64,000 nucleotides of DNA from Natranaeroarchaeum sp042663585 (GTDB lineage: Archaea > Halobacteriota > Halobacteria > Halobacteriales > Natronoarchaeaceae): positions 1,426,001 through 1,490,000 of the forward strand of contig NZ_JBHTAN010000006.1 of NCBI RefSeq assembly GCF_042663585.1. Direction: 5' to 3'. Shown here in pieces: positions 24,784-33,843 of this stretch. The notes beneath the pieces were generated by a model. That model was not told the origin of the DNA, searched no databases, and was given only the letters and a program-made list of their open reading frames with translations. Each line of letters starts with the position of its first letter. Within the stretch, counting starts at the first letter, position 1. A program made the translations under genes and the position numbers.

Positions 24784-25653
24784 ATGATCGAACCAGTATT
24801 ACGAGCAACCCTGCTTGGGCTTCAACTAGGTGTTACCCTGGCTCTCGTCGCCGCCGGCCTCACGCTCATCTTCGGGATGATGGACGTGATCAACTTCGCT
24901 CACGGTTCGCTGTACATGCTGGGTGCGTATTTCGGTGCCACCATCGCAGTAGAACTCGGGAGTTTCTGGGCCGCCCTATTGATCGCACCGTTGATCGTCG
25001 GCCTCATCGGCGGTCTCATCGAGACTCTATCGCTCCGACCGCTGTACGGTCGGAATCCGCTCTACCACATCCTTCTCACCTTCGGGATAGCCATCATGGT
25101 ACAGGGTGCGGTAGTCCAGGTCTGGGGCGCTCGATCGCGTCGGATCCCGACACCTGAACTCCTCTCGGGAACCATCGCTATTGGTCCTGTCAGCTACCCC
25201 ATCTACTGGCTGTTCGTTCTCGTGTTCAGCACGATTCTGATCGCCGTGATCTGGATCGGAATCGAGAACAGTGATCTCGGGATCATGATGCGGGCCAGTG
25301 CTCACGATACCGAGATGGTCAACGCCCTCGGCGTCGACGTCTCGAAGGTGTTTACCGGGGTGTTCATCTTCGGTGCAGCGCTGGCGGGCGTCGCGGGGGT
25401 CCTCCTGGGAGCCTCACGATCTGTCAACCCCGATATGGGGTTCGGAATCATCATCGAGGCGTTCGTGATCGTCGTTATCGGTGGGTTAGGAAGCTTCAAA
25501 GGGGCGGTCTACGCGGCACTAGCAATCGGCCTCGTTACCGCCTACGGTGCAGTTATCGCACCGACACTGACGGAGTTGTTCCTGTTCGTGCTGATGGCCA
25601 TTGTGTTGATCGTAAAACCGAGCGGCCTGTTCGGAGCAACGGAGGCAGCATAA
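24784..25653 (+). CDS. ABC transporter permease (LivH-like)
   Basis: A 289-residue inner-membrane permease with about eight hydrophobic helices. LivH hallmarks include GVTLALVAAGLTLIFGMMDVINFAHG near the N-terminus and GALGVDVSKVFTGVFIFGAALAGVAG plus the cytoplasmic VVIGGLGSFKGAVYAAL loop near the C-terminus. It pairs with the LivM-like permease, whose start is 1 bp downstream of its stop. Confidence 0.9.
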   Translation: MIEPVLRATLLGLQLGVTLALVAAGLTLIFGMMDVINFAHGSLYMLGAYFGATIAVELGSFWAALLIAPLIVGLIGGLIETLSLRPLYGRNPLYHILLTFGIAIMVQGAVVQVWGARSRRIPTPELLSGTIAIGPVSYPIYWLFVLVFSTILIAVIWIGIENSDLGIMMRASAHDTEMVNALGVDVSKVFTGVFIFGAALAGVAGVLLGASRSVNPDMGFGIIIEAFVIVVIGGLGSFKGAVYAALAIGLVTAYGAVIAPTLTELFLFVLMAIVLIVKPSGLFGATEAA

Positions 25654-25654
25654 T

Positions 25655-26758
25655 ATGAGCTCAGAATCGGAACTACTGGACAAACTCAAGGCGGCGGCCG
25701 GCATGAGTCGAACAACGACTCCCGCCGGTGGACAGATCATCTCGTTGCAGGGCCGTCTGGCACTGGTGGCAGTGACGGCACTCCTCGTCGCGTTCGCACC
25801 CCTGGTCAACGTGTTCGAGCCGTTCTGGTTGAACATTCTCACTCGGATACTGGTGTTCGCACTCCTCGCGGTGAGCCTGGACTTCATCTTCGGCTACGCC
25901 GGCCTGTTGTCGTTCGGCCACGCAGCGATGTTCGGTGCCGGAGGATACGCGGCCGCACTCTCCGTTCGGGGGATAACGACGAACGCCATAGTCGTGCTTC
26001 CGATCTCTGTGCTTGTCGGAGTCCTCGTGGCAGCAGTCATCGGATGGTTCAGCGTCCGTGCTCGGGGGATCTATTTCGCGATGTTGACGCTGGCGTTCGC
26101 CCAGCTGTTCTACGTGATCGCGTTTACTGATCTCCCGGCGATGGTTCTCGGGATGGAGACGGTCACCGGCGGAGACGGCGGTCTGTTCGGGATCCAACTG
26201 TACGAGATGTTCGGGATCGACTTCAGTTCGCGAGTGGCGTACTTCTACCTGACGTTGGGGCTCGTGATGGCCTCGCTCGCGCTGCTCGTTCGCATGGCGA
26301 ACTCACCGTTCGGCCGAGTGCTCCAGGGGATCCGAGAAAACGAAGAACGAATGGAGTTTATCGGGTACGATATCCAACGGTACAAACTCATCGCGTTCTC
26401 AATTAGCGGCGGGTTCGCCGGTCTCGCTGGGGGATTGTACGTCCCGTTCCAGAGCGTCGCGTCGCCGGGACTGCTTCACTGGACGACCAGCGGGGAACTC
26501 ATTGTGATGCTGTTGCTCGGCGGCATGGGCACCCTCTGGGGGCCGATGCTCGGCGCCGGCGTCGTGATTTTCCTGGAGGAGCGCCTCGCGGGATTCGCGA
26601 CGTGGGAGATTATACTCGGCAGCGTGTTCGTCGTCGTAGTTATCTTCGCACCGCGGGGACTTGCCGGAACGATTATCTCCGTCAAGAACGATCCGAAAAA
26701 CGCAGCCCAGAACGCAAAGAAAGCGCTGAAAAACTACTTTGAGAGTATCCGAGGATAA
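25655..26758 (+). CDS. ABC transporter permease (LivM-like)
   Basis: A 367-residue permease. LivM features are ALLAVSLDFIFGYAGLLSFGHA, YFAMLTLAFAQLF and the IRENEERMEFIGYDIQRYK region, ending with GGMGTLWGPMLGAG. A short hydrophilic N-terminal segment (about 35 residues) precedes the first helix and a Lys/Ala-rich tail follows the last. Together with LivH it forms the translocation channel. Confidence 0.9.
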   Translation: MSSESELLDKLKAAAGMSRTTTPAGGQIISLQGRLALVAVTALLVAFAPLVNVFEPFWLNILTRILVFALLAVSLDFIFGYAGLLSFGHAAMFGAGGYAAALSVRGITTNAIVVLPISVLVGVLVAAVIGWFSVRARGIYFAMLTLAFAQLFYVIAFTDLPAMVLGMETVTGGDGGLFGIQLYEMFGIDFSSRVAYFYLTLGLVMASLALLVRMANSPFGRVLQGIRENEERMEFIGYDIQRYKLIAFSISGGFAGLAGGLYVPFQSVASPGLLHWTTSGELIVMLLLGGMGTLWGPMLGAGVVIFLEERLAGFATWEIILGSVFVVVVIFAPRGLAGTIISVKNDPKNAAQNAKKALKNYFESIRG

Positions 26759-26760
26759 GA

Positions 26761-27561
26761 ATGAGTCAAGCAACTGACGAAACGACGGCGACGACCGCTT
26801 CTCGGGAGGACACGCCGATACTGTCGACCGACGGTCTCACCAAGAAGTTCGGGACGCTAACGGCCGTCAACGATGTATCACTCGAGATCCCGGGCGACCA
26901 GATCTCGTCGATCATCGGCCCGAACGGGGCCGGGAAGACCACGCTGTTTAATCTGTTTACCGGGAAGCATGCCCCAACGCGAGGGAAGATCGAGTTCCGC
27001 GGCGATCAGATCGGCGGTATGGAACCACACGAACTGGTCGACCACGGGATCGTCCGTTCGTTCCAGATCACGAACTTTTTCAACGACCTCACTGCCCTCG
27101 AAAACGTCCGCCTCGCGACGCAGGGGCCACATACGGGCTTTCAGCCACGCGATTTCCTCACACATCATAATCAGCTTACCGACGCGATCACCGATGCGGA
27201 GGCTGTGTTGGAGCGCATCAACCTCTCCGACGTGGCAGACAGGAAAGCCGCAAACCTGTCGTACGGACAGCGTCGTCACCTGGAGATCGGCATCTCGCTG
27301 GCCGCGGATCCCGAACTCCTATTGATGGACGAACCCACAGCAGGGATGAGTCCCGAGGAGACACAGGAGACGGTCGAACTGATCGAGGAGATCGCATCGG
27401 ACATTAGTCTCATCCTCATCGAACACGACATGGAGATCGTTATGGGCATCTCCAGTCATATCGCCGTGATGAACAGCGGCGAACTGCTTGCACGTGGTAC
27501 TCCCGACGAAATACGCAACGACTCACGTGTGCAGGAGGCCTACCTCGGAGGTGGTGGATAG
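26761..27561 (+). CDS. ABC transporter ATP-binding protein (LivG-like)
   Basis: A 266-residue ATPase. Walker A is GPNGAGKTTLFNL, the signature loop is LSYGQRRHLEI, Walker B is LLLMDEPTAGMS, and the H-loop is LIEHDMEIV. The extra segment after Walker A (QIGGMEPHELVDHGIVRSFQ) is typical of LivG. It is followed, 1 bp after its stop, by LivF; the two ATPases would form a heterodimer energising LivHM. Confidence 0.92.
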   Translation: MSQATDETTATTASREDTPILSTDGLTKKFGTLTAVNDVSLEIPGDQISSIIGPNGAGKTTLFNLFTGKHAPTRGKIEFRGDQIGGMEPHELVDHGIVRSFQITNFFNDLTALENVRLATQGPHTGFQPRDFLTHHNQLTDAITDAEAVLERINLSDVADRKAANLSYGQRRHLEIGISLAADPELLLMDEPTAGMSPEETQETVELIEEIASDISLILIEHDMEIVMGISSHIAVMNSGELLARGTPDEIRNDSRVQEAYLGGGG

Positions 27562-27562
27562 T

Positions 27563-28330
27563 ATGAGCGACGATCCGAACTTGATCGAGGGGTCCGAGAG
27601 CGACACGAACACTGGCGGAGACGAGCGACTGGCCATCGATGAGATCAACACCTACTACGGGGACAGCCACGTGCTATTCGACGTCAGCCTCGATGTCGAG
27701 GTGGGGGAGGTCGTCGCACTCGTCGGACGGAACGGTGCCGGGAAGACGACGACACTCCGCAGTATCATGGGACTGACGCCGGCCCGATCCGGGGTAATTA
27801 CGAAGGATGGAGAGCCGATCCAGGGTCTGGACCCACACCAGGTGCGAAAGAAAGGCATCTCGTGGGTACCCGAAGAGCGGCGAGTTTTCGGCGGCTTGAC
27901 AGTCCAGGAGAACCTGCGGCTAGCCGCACACAGCGCAGAAACCGATCAGACCGACCAGTTCGACGAGATCTACGATCGGTTCCCCCGGTTAGACGAGCGG
28001 CGAAACCAGAAGTCAGGTACCATGAGCGGGGGCGAACAGCAGATGCTCGCGATCGCGAGAGCGATGCTCGGCCCGGAGACCGATCTGCTGTTGCTTGACG
28101 AACCGAGCGAGGGACTCGCACCACAGATCGTCGAAGACGTGAAAGAGATCATCCGCGACCTCAACGACGACGGTGTGACGATCCTGTTGGTCGAGCAGAA
28201 CGCCGAAATGGCGCTTGGCCTCGCAGATCGAGCCTACGTGCTCGAGACGGGGAACGTCGTTCATCAGTCGACCGCGACGAAACTACTCGATGACCGGAGG
28301 GCCATGGAACAGTATCTCGGAGTGAGATAA
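27563..28330 (+). CDS. ABC transporter ATP-binding protein (LivF-like)
   Basis: A 255-residue ATPase. Walker A is GRNGAGKTTTLRS, the signature is MSGGEQQMLAIARAML, Walker B is LLLLDEPSEGLAP, and the H-loop is LVEQNAEMA; VPEERRVFGGLTVQENL is the LivF marker. The ATG at 27563 (MSDDPNLIEG) is preferred over a frame extension into livG. A 22-codon GTG reading frame (28334-28402) follows before the next gene; I do not call it. Confidence 0.92.
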   Translation: MSDDPNLIEGSESDTNTGGDERLAIDEINTYYGDSHVLFDVSLDVEVGEVVALVGRNGAGKTTTLRSIMGLTPARSGVITKDGEPIQGLDPHQVRKKGISWVPEERRVFGGLTVQENLRLAAHSAETDQTDQFDEIYDRFPRLDERRNQKSGTMSGGEQQMLAIARAMLGPETDLLLLDEPSEGLAPQIVEDVKEIIRDLNDDGVTILLVEQNAEMALGLADRAYVLETGNVVHQSTATKLLDDRRAMEQYLGVR

Positions 28331-28407
28331 GCCGTGAACGCGACGACCAGCATCATCAAAGACATCGGAGAACCCGACCAGTCCCCACTGGGGAGGCGGT
28401 GAGAGTG

Positions 28408-28944
28408 ATGCAACGGACGTTCGAGCGGACGGCGCCGACCGTTGCGGACTCGGCGTTCGTCTCCGAGATGGCGTATCTCGTCGGCGACGTCACCATCGAG
28501 GACCGCGCCAGCGTCTGGCCGTTCGTCTGTATGCGCGGCGACTACGGCCCGATCACTGTCGGAGCCGAGACGAACGTCCAGGACTTCACGATGCTCCACG
28601 AAGCGACGGTCGGCTCTGGCGTGACGATCGGACACAACGCCGTCCTCGACCGCGCGACGGTTGGCGACGACGTCCTGGTCGGCATTTCCAGCACGATCCT
28701 ACCGGAGGCGTCCATCGGTGACGACTGCATCATCGCTGCCGGATCGCTGGTTCGTGAGGGCCAGGAGATACCGGACGGCCACATGGCGTACGGGACACCA
28801 GCCGAAACCCGGCCCCTGGACGACGGGAATTCCGAACTGATCCGGTGGTACGCCGAGGAGTATCTCGAACTGGCGGACCGATACCGTCGCGACCGGTCAC
28901 CAGAGATGCCCAACGGAGGGGAGACTGATGAATATACGAACTGA
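28408..28944 (+). CDS. Gamma-carbonic anhydrase-like hexapeptide protein (PaaY-like)
   Basis: A 178-residue left-handed beta-helix protein built of hexapeptide repeats (AYLVGDVTIEDRASVWPFVCMRGD, then TIGHNAVLDRATVGDDVLVGISS). The three-His zinc site is suggested by FTMLHEA and VTIGHNAV. PaaY, of this family, is a thioesterase that detoxifies dead-end CoA adducts in phenylacetate degradation, which fits the location. The start is uncertain: GGGAGG lies at 28391-28396, and GTG at 28399 or 28405 or ATG at 28408 could be used. It overlaps the next gene by 17 bp. Confidence 0.82.
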   Translation: MQRTFERTAPTVADSAFVSEMAYLVGDVTIEDRASVWPFVCMRGDYGPITVGAETNVQDFTMLHEATVGSGVTIGHNAVLDRATVGDDVLVGISSTILPEASIGDDCIIAAGSLVREGQEIPDGHMAYGTPAETRPLDDGNSELIRWYAEEYLELADRYRRDRSPEMPNGGETDEYTN

Positions 28945-29737
28945 CCGAGTACACGACGAAGTGCGAGTCGAGCACGTCGAAGACGAACTCGTCGCAAGGC
29001 TCGCCATGGAACGAGGAGACCGGCCGTTGAACATGTTTCAGCCGTCAAAAATCGAGGCGATGGCGACGGCCATAGAGGCACTCGAAGAGGATATTGGCTG
29101 TCTGGTCCTGTACGGAGAGCCGGAGTTCTCCGCGGGTGCGGACCTGAACGTGATCGAGGAAACTCCACAGGAGCTACGTTCGGCGAAACTGGATACGATC
29201 GCTGCCGCGTCGAACCGATTTATCCGCGCGGTCCGAGACTTTCCAGCCCCCGTCATCGCGGCCGTCAAGGGGGTCGCTGCGGGTGGCGGTCTGGGCTTCA
29301 TGCTCGCCTCGGATCTGATCATAATGCACGAGAACGCCCAGCTAAACACTGCGTACGCTCGTATCGGCCTCACCCCGGACAACGCGACACCGTTCTTCCT
29401 CGTGAAGACCGTCGGGCCGTACAAGGCCAGAGAGCTCTTTTTCGACCCGGAGCCGATCACCGCAGCGGAGGCGGTCGATCTCCATCTCGCAAACGACCTG
29501 TACGAGGTACCCAAGTCGGAGTTTATCGGGGCCGTCACCGAGCAGGCCATAGTGTACGCCGACGGTCCGACTGAGGCCTACGCGCGGACGAAAGAACTCA
29601 TCGACACCGTCTTCGAGGGACGGCTCGGCCAGCATTTAGAGGAAGAACGAGCCACGATGAAGCTGATGGGCGATTCGGACGTTTTCGACGAGGGGTTATC
29701 GGCGTTTATCGAGAAGCGCTCGCCGGACTGGAAGTAG
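28928..29737 (+). CDS. Crotonase-family isomerase (PaaG-like)
   Basis: A 269-residue crotonase. The two hydratase Glu residues are absent (AGGGLGFMLASD; NTAYARIGL), while an Asp follows in the GLTPDNATPFFL segment, as in PaaG, where this Asp drives isomerisation of ring-1,2-epoxide-CoA to oxepin-CoA. The oxyanion-hole strand is LYGEPEFSAGADLNVI. It overlaps the PaaY-like gene. A 1,2-epoxyacyl-CoA or delta2-delta3-enoyl isomerase role is inferred. Confidence 0.83.
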   Translation: MNIRTDRVHDEVRVEHVEDELVARLAMERGDRPLNMFQPSKIEAMATAIEALEEDIGCLVLYGEPEFSAGADLNVIEETPQELRSAKLDTIAAASNRFIRAVRDFPAPVIAAVKGVAAGGGLGFMLASDLIIMHENAQLNTAYARIGLTPDNATPFFLVKTVGPYKARELFFDPEPITAAEAVDLHLANDLYEVPKSEFIGAVTEQAIVYADGPTEAYARTKELIDTVFEGRLGQHLEEERATMKLMGDSDVFDEGLSAFIEKRSPDWK

Positions 29738-29887
29738 GCCGATCCGACACGGATCAGTAGGGCGAGACCCCTTGACGCAAAGACTCGCGGCTCCGATCGC
29801 TCTTGGAGTTCGGCGGTAGGCGTTTTGGATGTATGAGAATCACAGGCACAATTTATTAACCGTTAGACTGTATCACCTATTTACAGT

Positions 29888-30343
29888 ATGGCATCCGACG
29901 AGTCTGTCAAAGTGCGCGGTATCGAGATGAACGAAAGCGAGATCGAACGGACTCTCCAGGAGCTAGGACACGGCGTGTTGTCGCTGTCACGGGGCGGCGA
30001 CGCGTACGGGATCCCGATCTCGTTCGGGTACGAGGACGGCCGGATGTTCATGCATCTGATCCGGTTCGGCGACGACAGCAAGAAATTGGAGTTCAGCGAA
30101 TCGACGACACAGGCGTCGATGACGGCCTACCGGGTGGATTCACGGTTCGCCTGGAAGAGCGTCGTGGTCACAGGAGAACTCGAGGACGTCAACGAAGACG
30201 AAACCGAGTATATGGAAGAAGTGATGGAGGAAAACGCGTGGTTCCCCAACATCTTCCCGCCGACCGCGCCGATAGCCGAGATCAAGCGGGTCGAACTCGA
30301 TGTCGACGAGATGACCGGTCGAAAGGGCGAAGAGTATCAGTAG
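29888..30343 (+). CDS. Pyridoxamine 5'-phosphate oxidase-like FMN-binding protein
   Basis: A 151-residue split-barrel protein: TLQELGHGVLSLSRGGDAYGIPISFGYEDGRMFMHLI and SRFAWKSVVVTGELEDV match the small haloarchaeal PPOX-like family that binds FMN or F420. A TATA-like CAATTTATTAACCG lies 27-40 nt before the ATG. It stands alone between catabolic genes; the substrate is unknown. Confidence 0.8.
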   Translation: MASDESVKVRGIEMNESEIERTLQELGHGVLSLSRGGDAYGIPISFGYEDGRMFMHLIRFGDDSKKLEFSESTTQASMTAYRVDSRFAWKSVVVTGELEDVNEDETEYMEEVMEENAWFPNIFPPTAPIAEIKRVELDVDEMTGRKGEEYQ

Positions 30344-30394
30344 TGCCGGTTGGGGAGCTAAAGACCACACGAACCGAAGCAATGGCGGATCGGA

Positions 30395-31210
30395 TTACTT
30401 TCCTTTCCACTCTGGTTCTCGATCCTCGAAGAACGCGTCGATACCCTCGTCTTTGTCCTCGGTCGCGAATAGCTGGGAGAACAGTTCCGCCTCGTACTCG
30501 ATCCCGTCGTCGAGATCCATCTGCGAACTCGCCTGCACGGCCGTCTTCGCGAACTCCAGAGCGACCGGACTCTTTTGAGCCATCGACTCGGCCAGTCCGT
30601 ACACCTCCTCGTCGAGTTCGTCGAGCGGACAGACGACGTCGACGAGTCCGATGTCAGCCGCCTCTTCGGCGTCGATCAGATCGCCCGAAAGGATCAACCG
30701 CATCGCCTGTCCCTCGCCGACGAGGCGGGGCAGACGCTGCGTGCCGCCGCCACCAGGGATGATACCGAGATTGATCTCCGGCTGCCCGAGCTTTGCCACG
30801 TCGGCGGCGATCCGGACGTCACAGGCCTGCGCGAGTTCACAGCCCCCACCGAGCGCGTGACCGTTGATCCGGGCGATGACCGGTACCGAGAGATCAGCGA
30901 CCAGTTCGTAGATGCGCGGGCGCTCGCTCGCCTCGCGCTGTTCGATCGGACCGCGGTCCTGGAACTCGGTGATGTCCGCGCCGGCGACGAACGCTTTCCC
31001 CTCGCTGTCGCCGGTGAGAACGACGACTCGGGACTCGTCGTCCGCCTCGATGGCCGCGAGAACGTCGGTTAGCTCCGACCGGACCTGTGCGTCGAGCGCG
31101 TTCCGCGCGTCCGGCCGGGATAACGTCACCGTGACGACGCCGTCGACCTCGTCGCCGACGGATGCGGAGACGGTATCGAACTCCTCGGTGAGTGCTTCGG
31201 GACCGGTCAT
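30395..31210 (-). CDS. Enoyl-CoA hydratase (PaaF-like)
   Basis: A 271-residue classical crotonase with both catalytic Glu residues (ALGGGCELAQACD and LGQPEINLGIIPGGGGTQRL), hence a 2,3-enoyl-CoA hydratase. The oxyanion strand is SEGKAFVAGADITEF. Its ATG overlaps the stop of the 3-hydroxyacyl-CoA dehydrogenase gene by 4 bp, so the two consecutive beta-oxidation steps are coupled. Confidence 0.9.
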   Translation of the reverse strand: MTGPEALTEEFDTVSASVGDEVDGVVTVTLSRPDARNALDAQVRSELTDVLAAIEADDESRVVVLTGDSEGKAFVAGADITEFQDRGPIEQREASERPRIYELVADLSVPVIARINGHALGGGCELAQACDVRIAADVAKLGQPEINLGIIPGGGGTQRLPRLVGEGQAMRLILSGDLIDAEEAADIGLVDVVCPLDELDEEVYGLAESMAQKSPVALEFAKTAVQASSQMDLDDGIEYEAELFSQLFATEDKDEGIDAFFEDREPEWKGK

Positions 31211-32094
31211 CGGCCGTCCTCCGGATCGCCGCTGACCCCGATGACTTCGCCGTCCTCCCAGACGTAGAACCCTTCGCCGCTCTTCTTACCGAGCTTCCCG
31301 GCTCGGACTTTCTGTCTGAGTAGCTGTGGCGGGCGGAACCGTTCGCCCAGTTCCTCGTGTAGATATTCGAGAATATCCAGTCGAACGTCGAGTCCGACGA
31401 CGTCGGTTAGCTCGATGGGGCCCATCGGGTGATTGTATCCGAGTTCCATCGCACGGTCGATATCTTCGGGCCCCGCCACCCCGGTCTCTAACATCCTGAC
31501 AGCCTCGACGCCGAGTGCGACCCCGAGGCGGGACGATGCGAAGCCGGCGGAGTCCCGGACGGTGATCGGTTCCCTGTCGATATTCTCGACGAACGCGGTC
31601 GCAGTCTCGACCGTCTTCTCGTCGGTCTGCTCGGCGACGACGATTTCGACGAGATCCATGATGTGAACCGGATTGAAAAAGTGGAGACCGATCGCCCGGC
31701 CGGGTCGGTCGAGCACGCTGGCTATCTCGGTGACGGAGAGAGACGACGTGTTCGAGGCGATCACTGCGTCACCCGGCGCGTGTTCTTCGACGTCCGAGAA
31801 CGTCCCCTGTTTGATCTCTATATCTTCGGGGACGGCCTCGACGACCAGATCAGCGTTCGCGACGGCGTCCGGCAACGACGTCGTCGTCTCGATCCGATCG
31901 AGCGTCGCCGCTTTTTGTTCCGTGGTCACTTTCCCCCTGTCGACGCCGCCCTGCAGGTTCGCTGTGATCGCATCGACCCCGTCCTCGAGGAACTCCGCTT
32001 CGAGGTCGCGTATCGTGACCTCGTTTCCGGCCATCGCGGAGATCTGTGCGATCCCATGCCCCATCGTACCTGCGCCTAGTACTGTTACTCGCAT
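31207..32094 (-). CDS. 3-hydroxyacyl-CoA dehydrogenase (PaaH-like)
   Basis: A 295-residue NAD-dependent enzyme. The Rossmann motif is VLGAGTMGHGIAQ; the catalytic His lies in GLHFFNPVHIMDLVEIV; the C-terminal domain has NHPMGPIELTDVVGLD. It oxidises (S)-3-hydroxyacyl-CoA; PaaH/HbdA-type enzymes do this in phenylacetate and benzoate pathways. The ATG at 32094 (MRVTVLGAG) is the conserved N-terminus. Co-transcribed with the downstream enoyl-CoA hydratase. Confidence 0.9.
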   Translation of the reverse strand: MRVTVLGAGTMGHGIAQISAMAGNEVTIRDLEAEFLEDGVDAITANLQGGVDRGKVTTEQKAATLDRIETTTSLPDAVANADLVVEAVPEDIEIKQGTFSDVEEHAPGDAVIASNTSSLSVTEIASVLDRPGRAIGLHFFNPVHIMDLVEIVVAEQTDEKTVETATAFVENIDREPITVRDSAGFASSRLGVALGVEAVRMLETGVAGPEDIDRAMELGYNHPMGPIELTDVVGLDVRLDILEYLHEELGERFRPPQLLRQKVRAGKLGKKSGEGFYVWEDGEVIGVSGDPEDGR

Positions 32095-32155
32095 CGTGTG
32101 TGCCAATCGTCCAGTACCCCCATTAAAATTGTTATAGATGTCGGCGACCACGCCG

Positions 32156-32554
32156 TCACTCGTTCGTCTCGCCACAGACGAGGACCGGTAGATCAGCGGT
32201 CAGGACGACATCCTGTGTCACGCTTCCGAAGAGGGCTTTCCCCGTCGGCGAGCGCTTCCGCCCGCCGACAGAGATGAGATTGGCGTCCGTCTCGTCCGCG
32301 TACTCGATGATCTGTGTCGCGGGATCACCGCTGGTTTCGTCCAACTGAACGTCGATTCCCGCATCCTCGAGTAGCTCTTCGCTCTTGAGCGCCGTTTCGA
32401 GTTGCTGTATCGATGCACCAGTGACGTTATCGGTAAAGACGTGCAGGAGCGTCACCTCGATATCACCCGGCTGGTGGGGCATCTCCACAATGGCGTTAGC
32501 CTGGGCAATAGCGTGTTCGAGAGTATCGTCTAGCGCTACCAGTATGTGATACAT
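32156..32554 (-). CDS. Universal stress protein (UspA family)
   Basis: A 132-residue UspA fold: MYHILVALDDTLEHAIAQA at the start, HVFTD in the middle, and the ATP-binding signature VGGRKRSPTGKALFGSV (G-x2-G-x9-G-S/T) near the end. ATP-binding Usp subtype. It lies 61 bp upstream of the 3-hydroxyacyl-CoA dehydrogenase gene on the same strand. Confidence 0.88.
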   Translation of the reverse strand: MYHILVALDDTLEHAIAQANAIVEMPHQPGDIEVTLLHVFTDNVTGASIQQLETALKSEELLEDAGIDVQLDETSGDPATQIIEYADETDANLISVGGRKRSPTGKALFGSVTQDVVLTADLPVLVCGETNE

Positions 32555-33057
32555 GATCGCATATTTATCGGTATTGCTACTAATCGTTGTCGCTCCAATG
32601 CCGGCGGTTCCGGAGACGTGATGGATCGGATACGACAGCAGGCAGGGTAATCTCGTGCGATAAATGTCAACTTATATTGCAGTATATTTATCCGGTAGAA
32701 GACCATAATATTAATTTATAGTAATATTTCTGTGCGGTGGCAATCAAAGAGATCGGTCAAGCAAAATGCCAGACAGAGGCGACAGATACGATACTCTACG
32801 ACGGACGAAAGTCCGCCGAAGTTCTCTCCAGTTTAAAGAGCTACTGCAGTCTCATAAGTTCTCACATACGATTAACAGCCCGGAGAGTGGAAGGTCTCTC
32901 AAAGTATATAGTCAAATATTAGTAAATTATATATACATTATTGTAAGAGTATAGATATACGTTCAGAACAGAGATATTATAGTAAAGCTGTGCAAAACAG
33001 AAAGAACGATACTTACAATCTGGAAAGAACTAACAGCGTCCGCGCGATAGAAAACAT
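32555..33057. other. AT-rich intergenic region between Usp and crotonase genes
   Basis: About 500 bp, AT-rich, holding the divergent promoters of the Usp gene and the PaaG-like gene at 33058. Short reading frames here (60-62 codons, plus strand) have basic, low-complexity translations and no motifs, so I call no gene. Confidence 0.5.
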
Positions 33058-33819
33058 ATGCAAATCGATGACGAGGACGGGATTCGAACCATCACGTTCG
33101 ACCGGCCGGATGCACTAAACGCGTTTACTCCCGATGCCGCGGTTGCCCTCGCCGACGCTCTAGCAGAGGTATCGCCCGAAGAGTACGACGCTGTCGTGCT
33201 TACCGGTGAAGGCGACGCGTTCAGCGCGGGCGGTGATCTCCAGGCGATGGCCGAGCGCGACGAGACGGCGGAAGAAGCGTTCGACCGGGTGCAGGAGACG
33301 CTCGGCCGGGTCGTCGAAGAGGCGCTCACGGCGCGGGTACCCATCGTCGCCAAGGTCAATGGCGACGCCGTCGGTGCGGGGCTTGCGGTGACTGCTGTCA
33401 GTGACCTCGCATACGCGGCGGAGTCGGCGTCGTTCAGTTGCGCGTTCGTTCGGGTCGGACTGGTCCCAGACACGGGCGGGACGTTCCTGCTGCCGAAGTT
33501 GGTCGGACTGCGCACTGCGAAGCAGTTGGCGTTTACCGCCGAGTTCTTCTCGGCCGAAGAGGCGGTAGAGTACGACCTGATCAACAGGGCTGTCCCCGAC
33601 GACGAACTCGACGATGCGGTCGACGAACTGCTCGAAACGCTCGGGAAACGGCCGACGAAAACGCTCGGCCTCGCAAAACGTGCGATCCACGAGAACATGG
33701 GTCGGCACTGGCGCGAAGCGCTCGATCACGAACTCCATACGCAGACGCTGGCGTACGGAACGGCAGAACACGAGGAGGGCGTGCGGGCGTTTCTGGACGG
33801 CGAGGAGCCGGAGTTCTAG
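33058..33819 (+). CDS. Crotonase-family isomerase (PaaG-like, second copy)
   Basis: A 253-residue crotonase. VRVGLVPDTGGTFLLPKLVG is the PaaG signature with the catalytic Asp, and neither hydratase Glu is present (AVGAGLAVTAVSD; SCAFVRV). The oxyanion strand is EGDAFSAGGDLQAM. It is closer to bacterial PaaG than the protein at 28928 and is the better candidate for 1,2-epoxyphenylacetyl-CoA isomerase. Convergent with the large fusion gene, 24 bp apart. Confidence 0.87.
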   Translation: MQIDDEDGIRTITFDRPDALNAFTPDAAVALADALAEVSPEEYDAVVLTGEGDAFSAGGDLQAMAERDETAEEAFDRVQETLGRVVEEALTARVPIVAKVNGDAVGAGLAVTAVSDLAYAAESASFSCAFVRVGLVPDTGGTFLLPKLVGLRTAKQLAFTAEFFSAEEAVEYDLINRAVPDDELDDAVDELLETLGKRPTKTLGLAKRAIHENMGRHWREALDHELHTQTLAYGTAEHEEGVRAFLDGEEPEF

Positions 33820-33843
33820 GTCGTTCGGGCGGGTACGGAGCGC

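Noticed and set aside
28334..28402. 22-codon GTG reading frame between livF and the PaaY-like gene
   Set aside because: Too short, with no ribosome-binding site or motif; likely spacer.
32737..32954. Two overlapping frames of about 60 codons in the AT-rich gap
   Set aside because: Basic composition, no motif and no conserved start signals.
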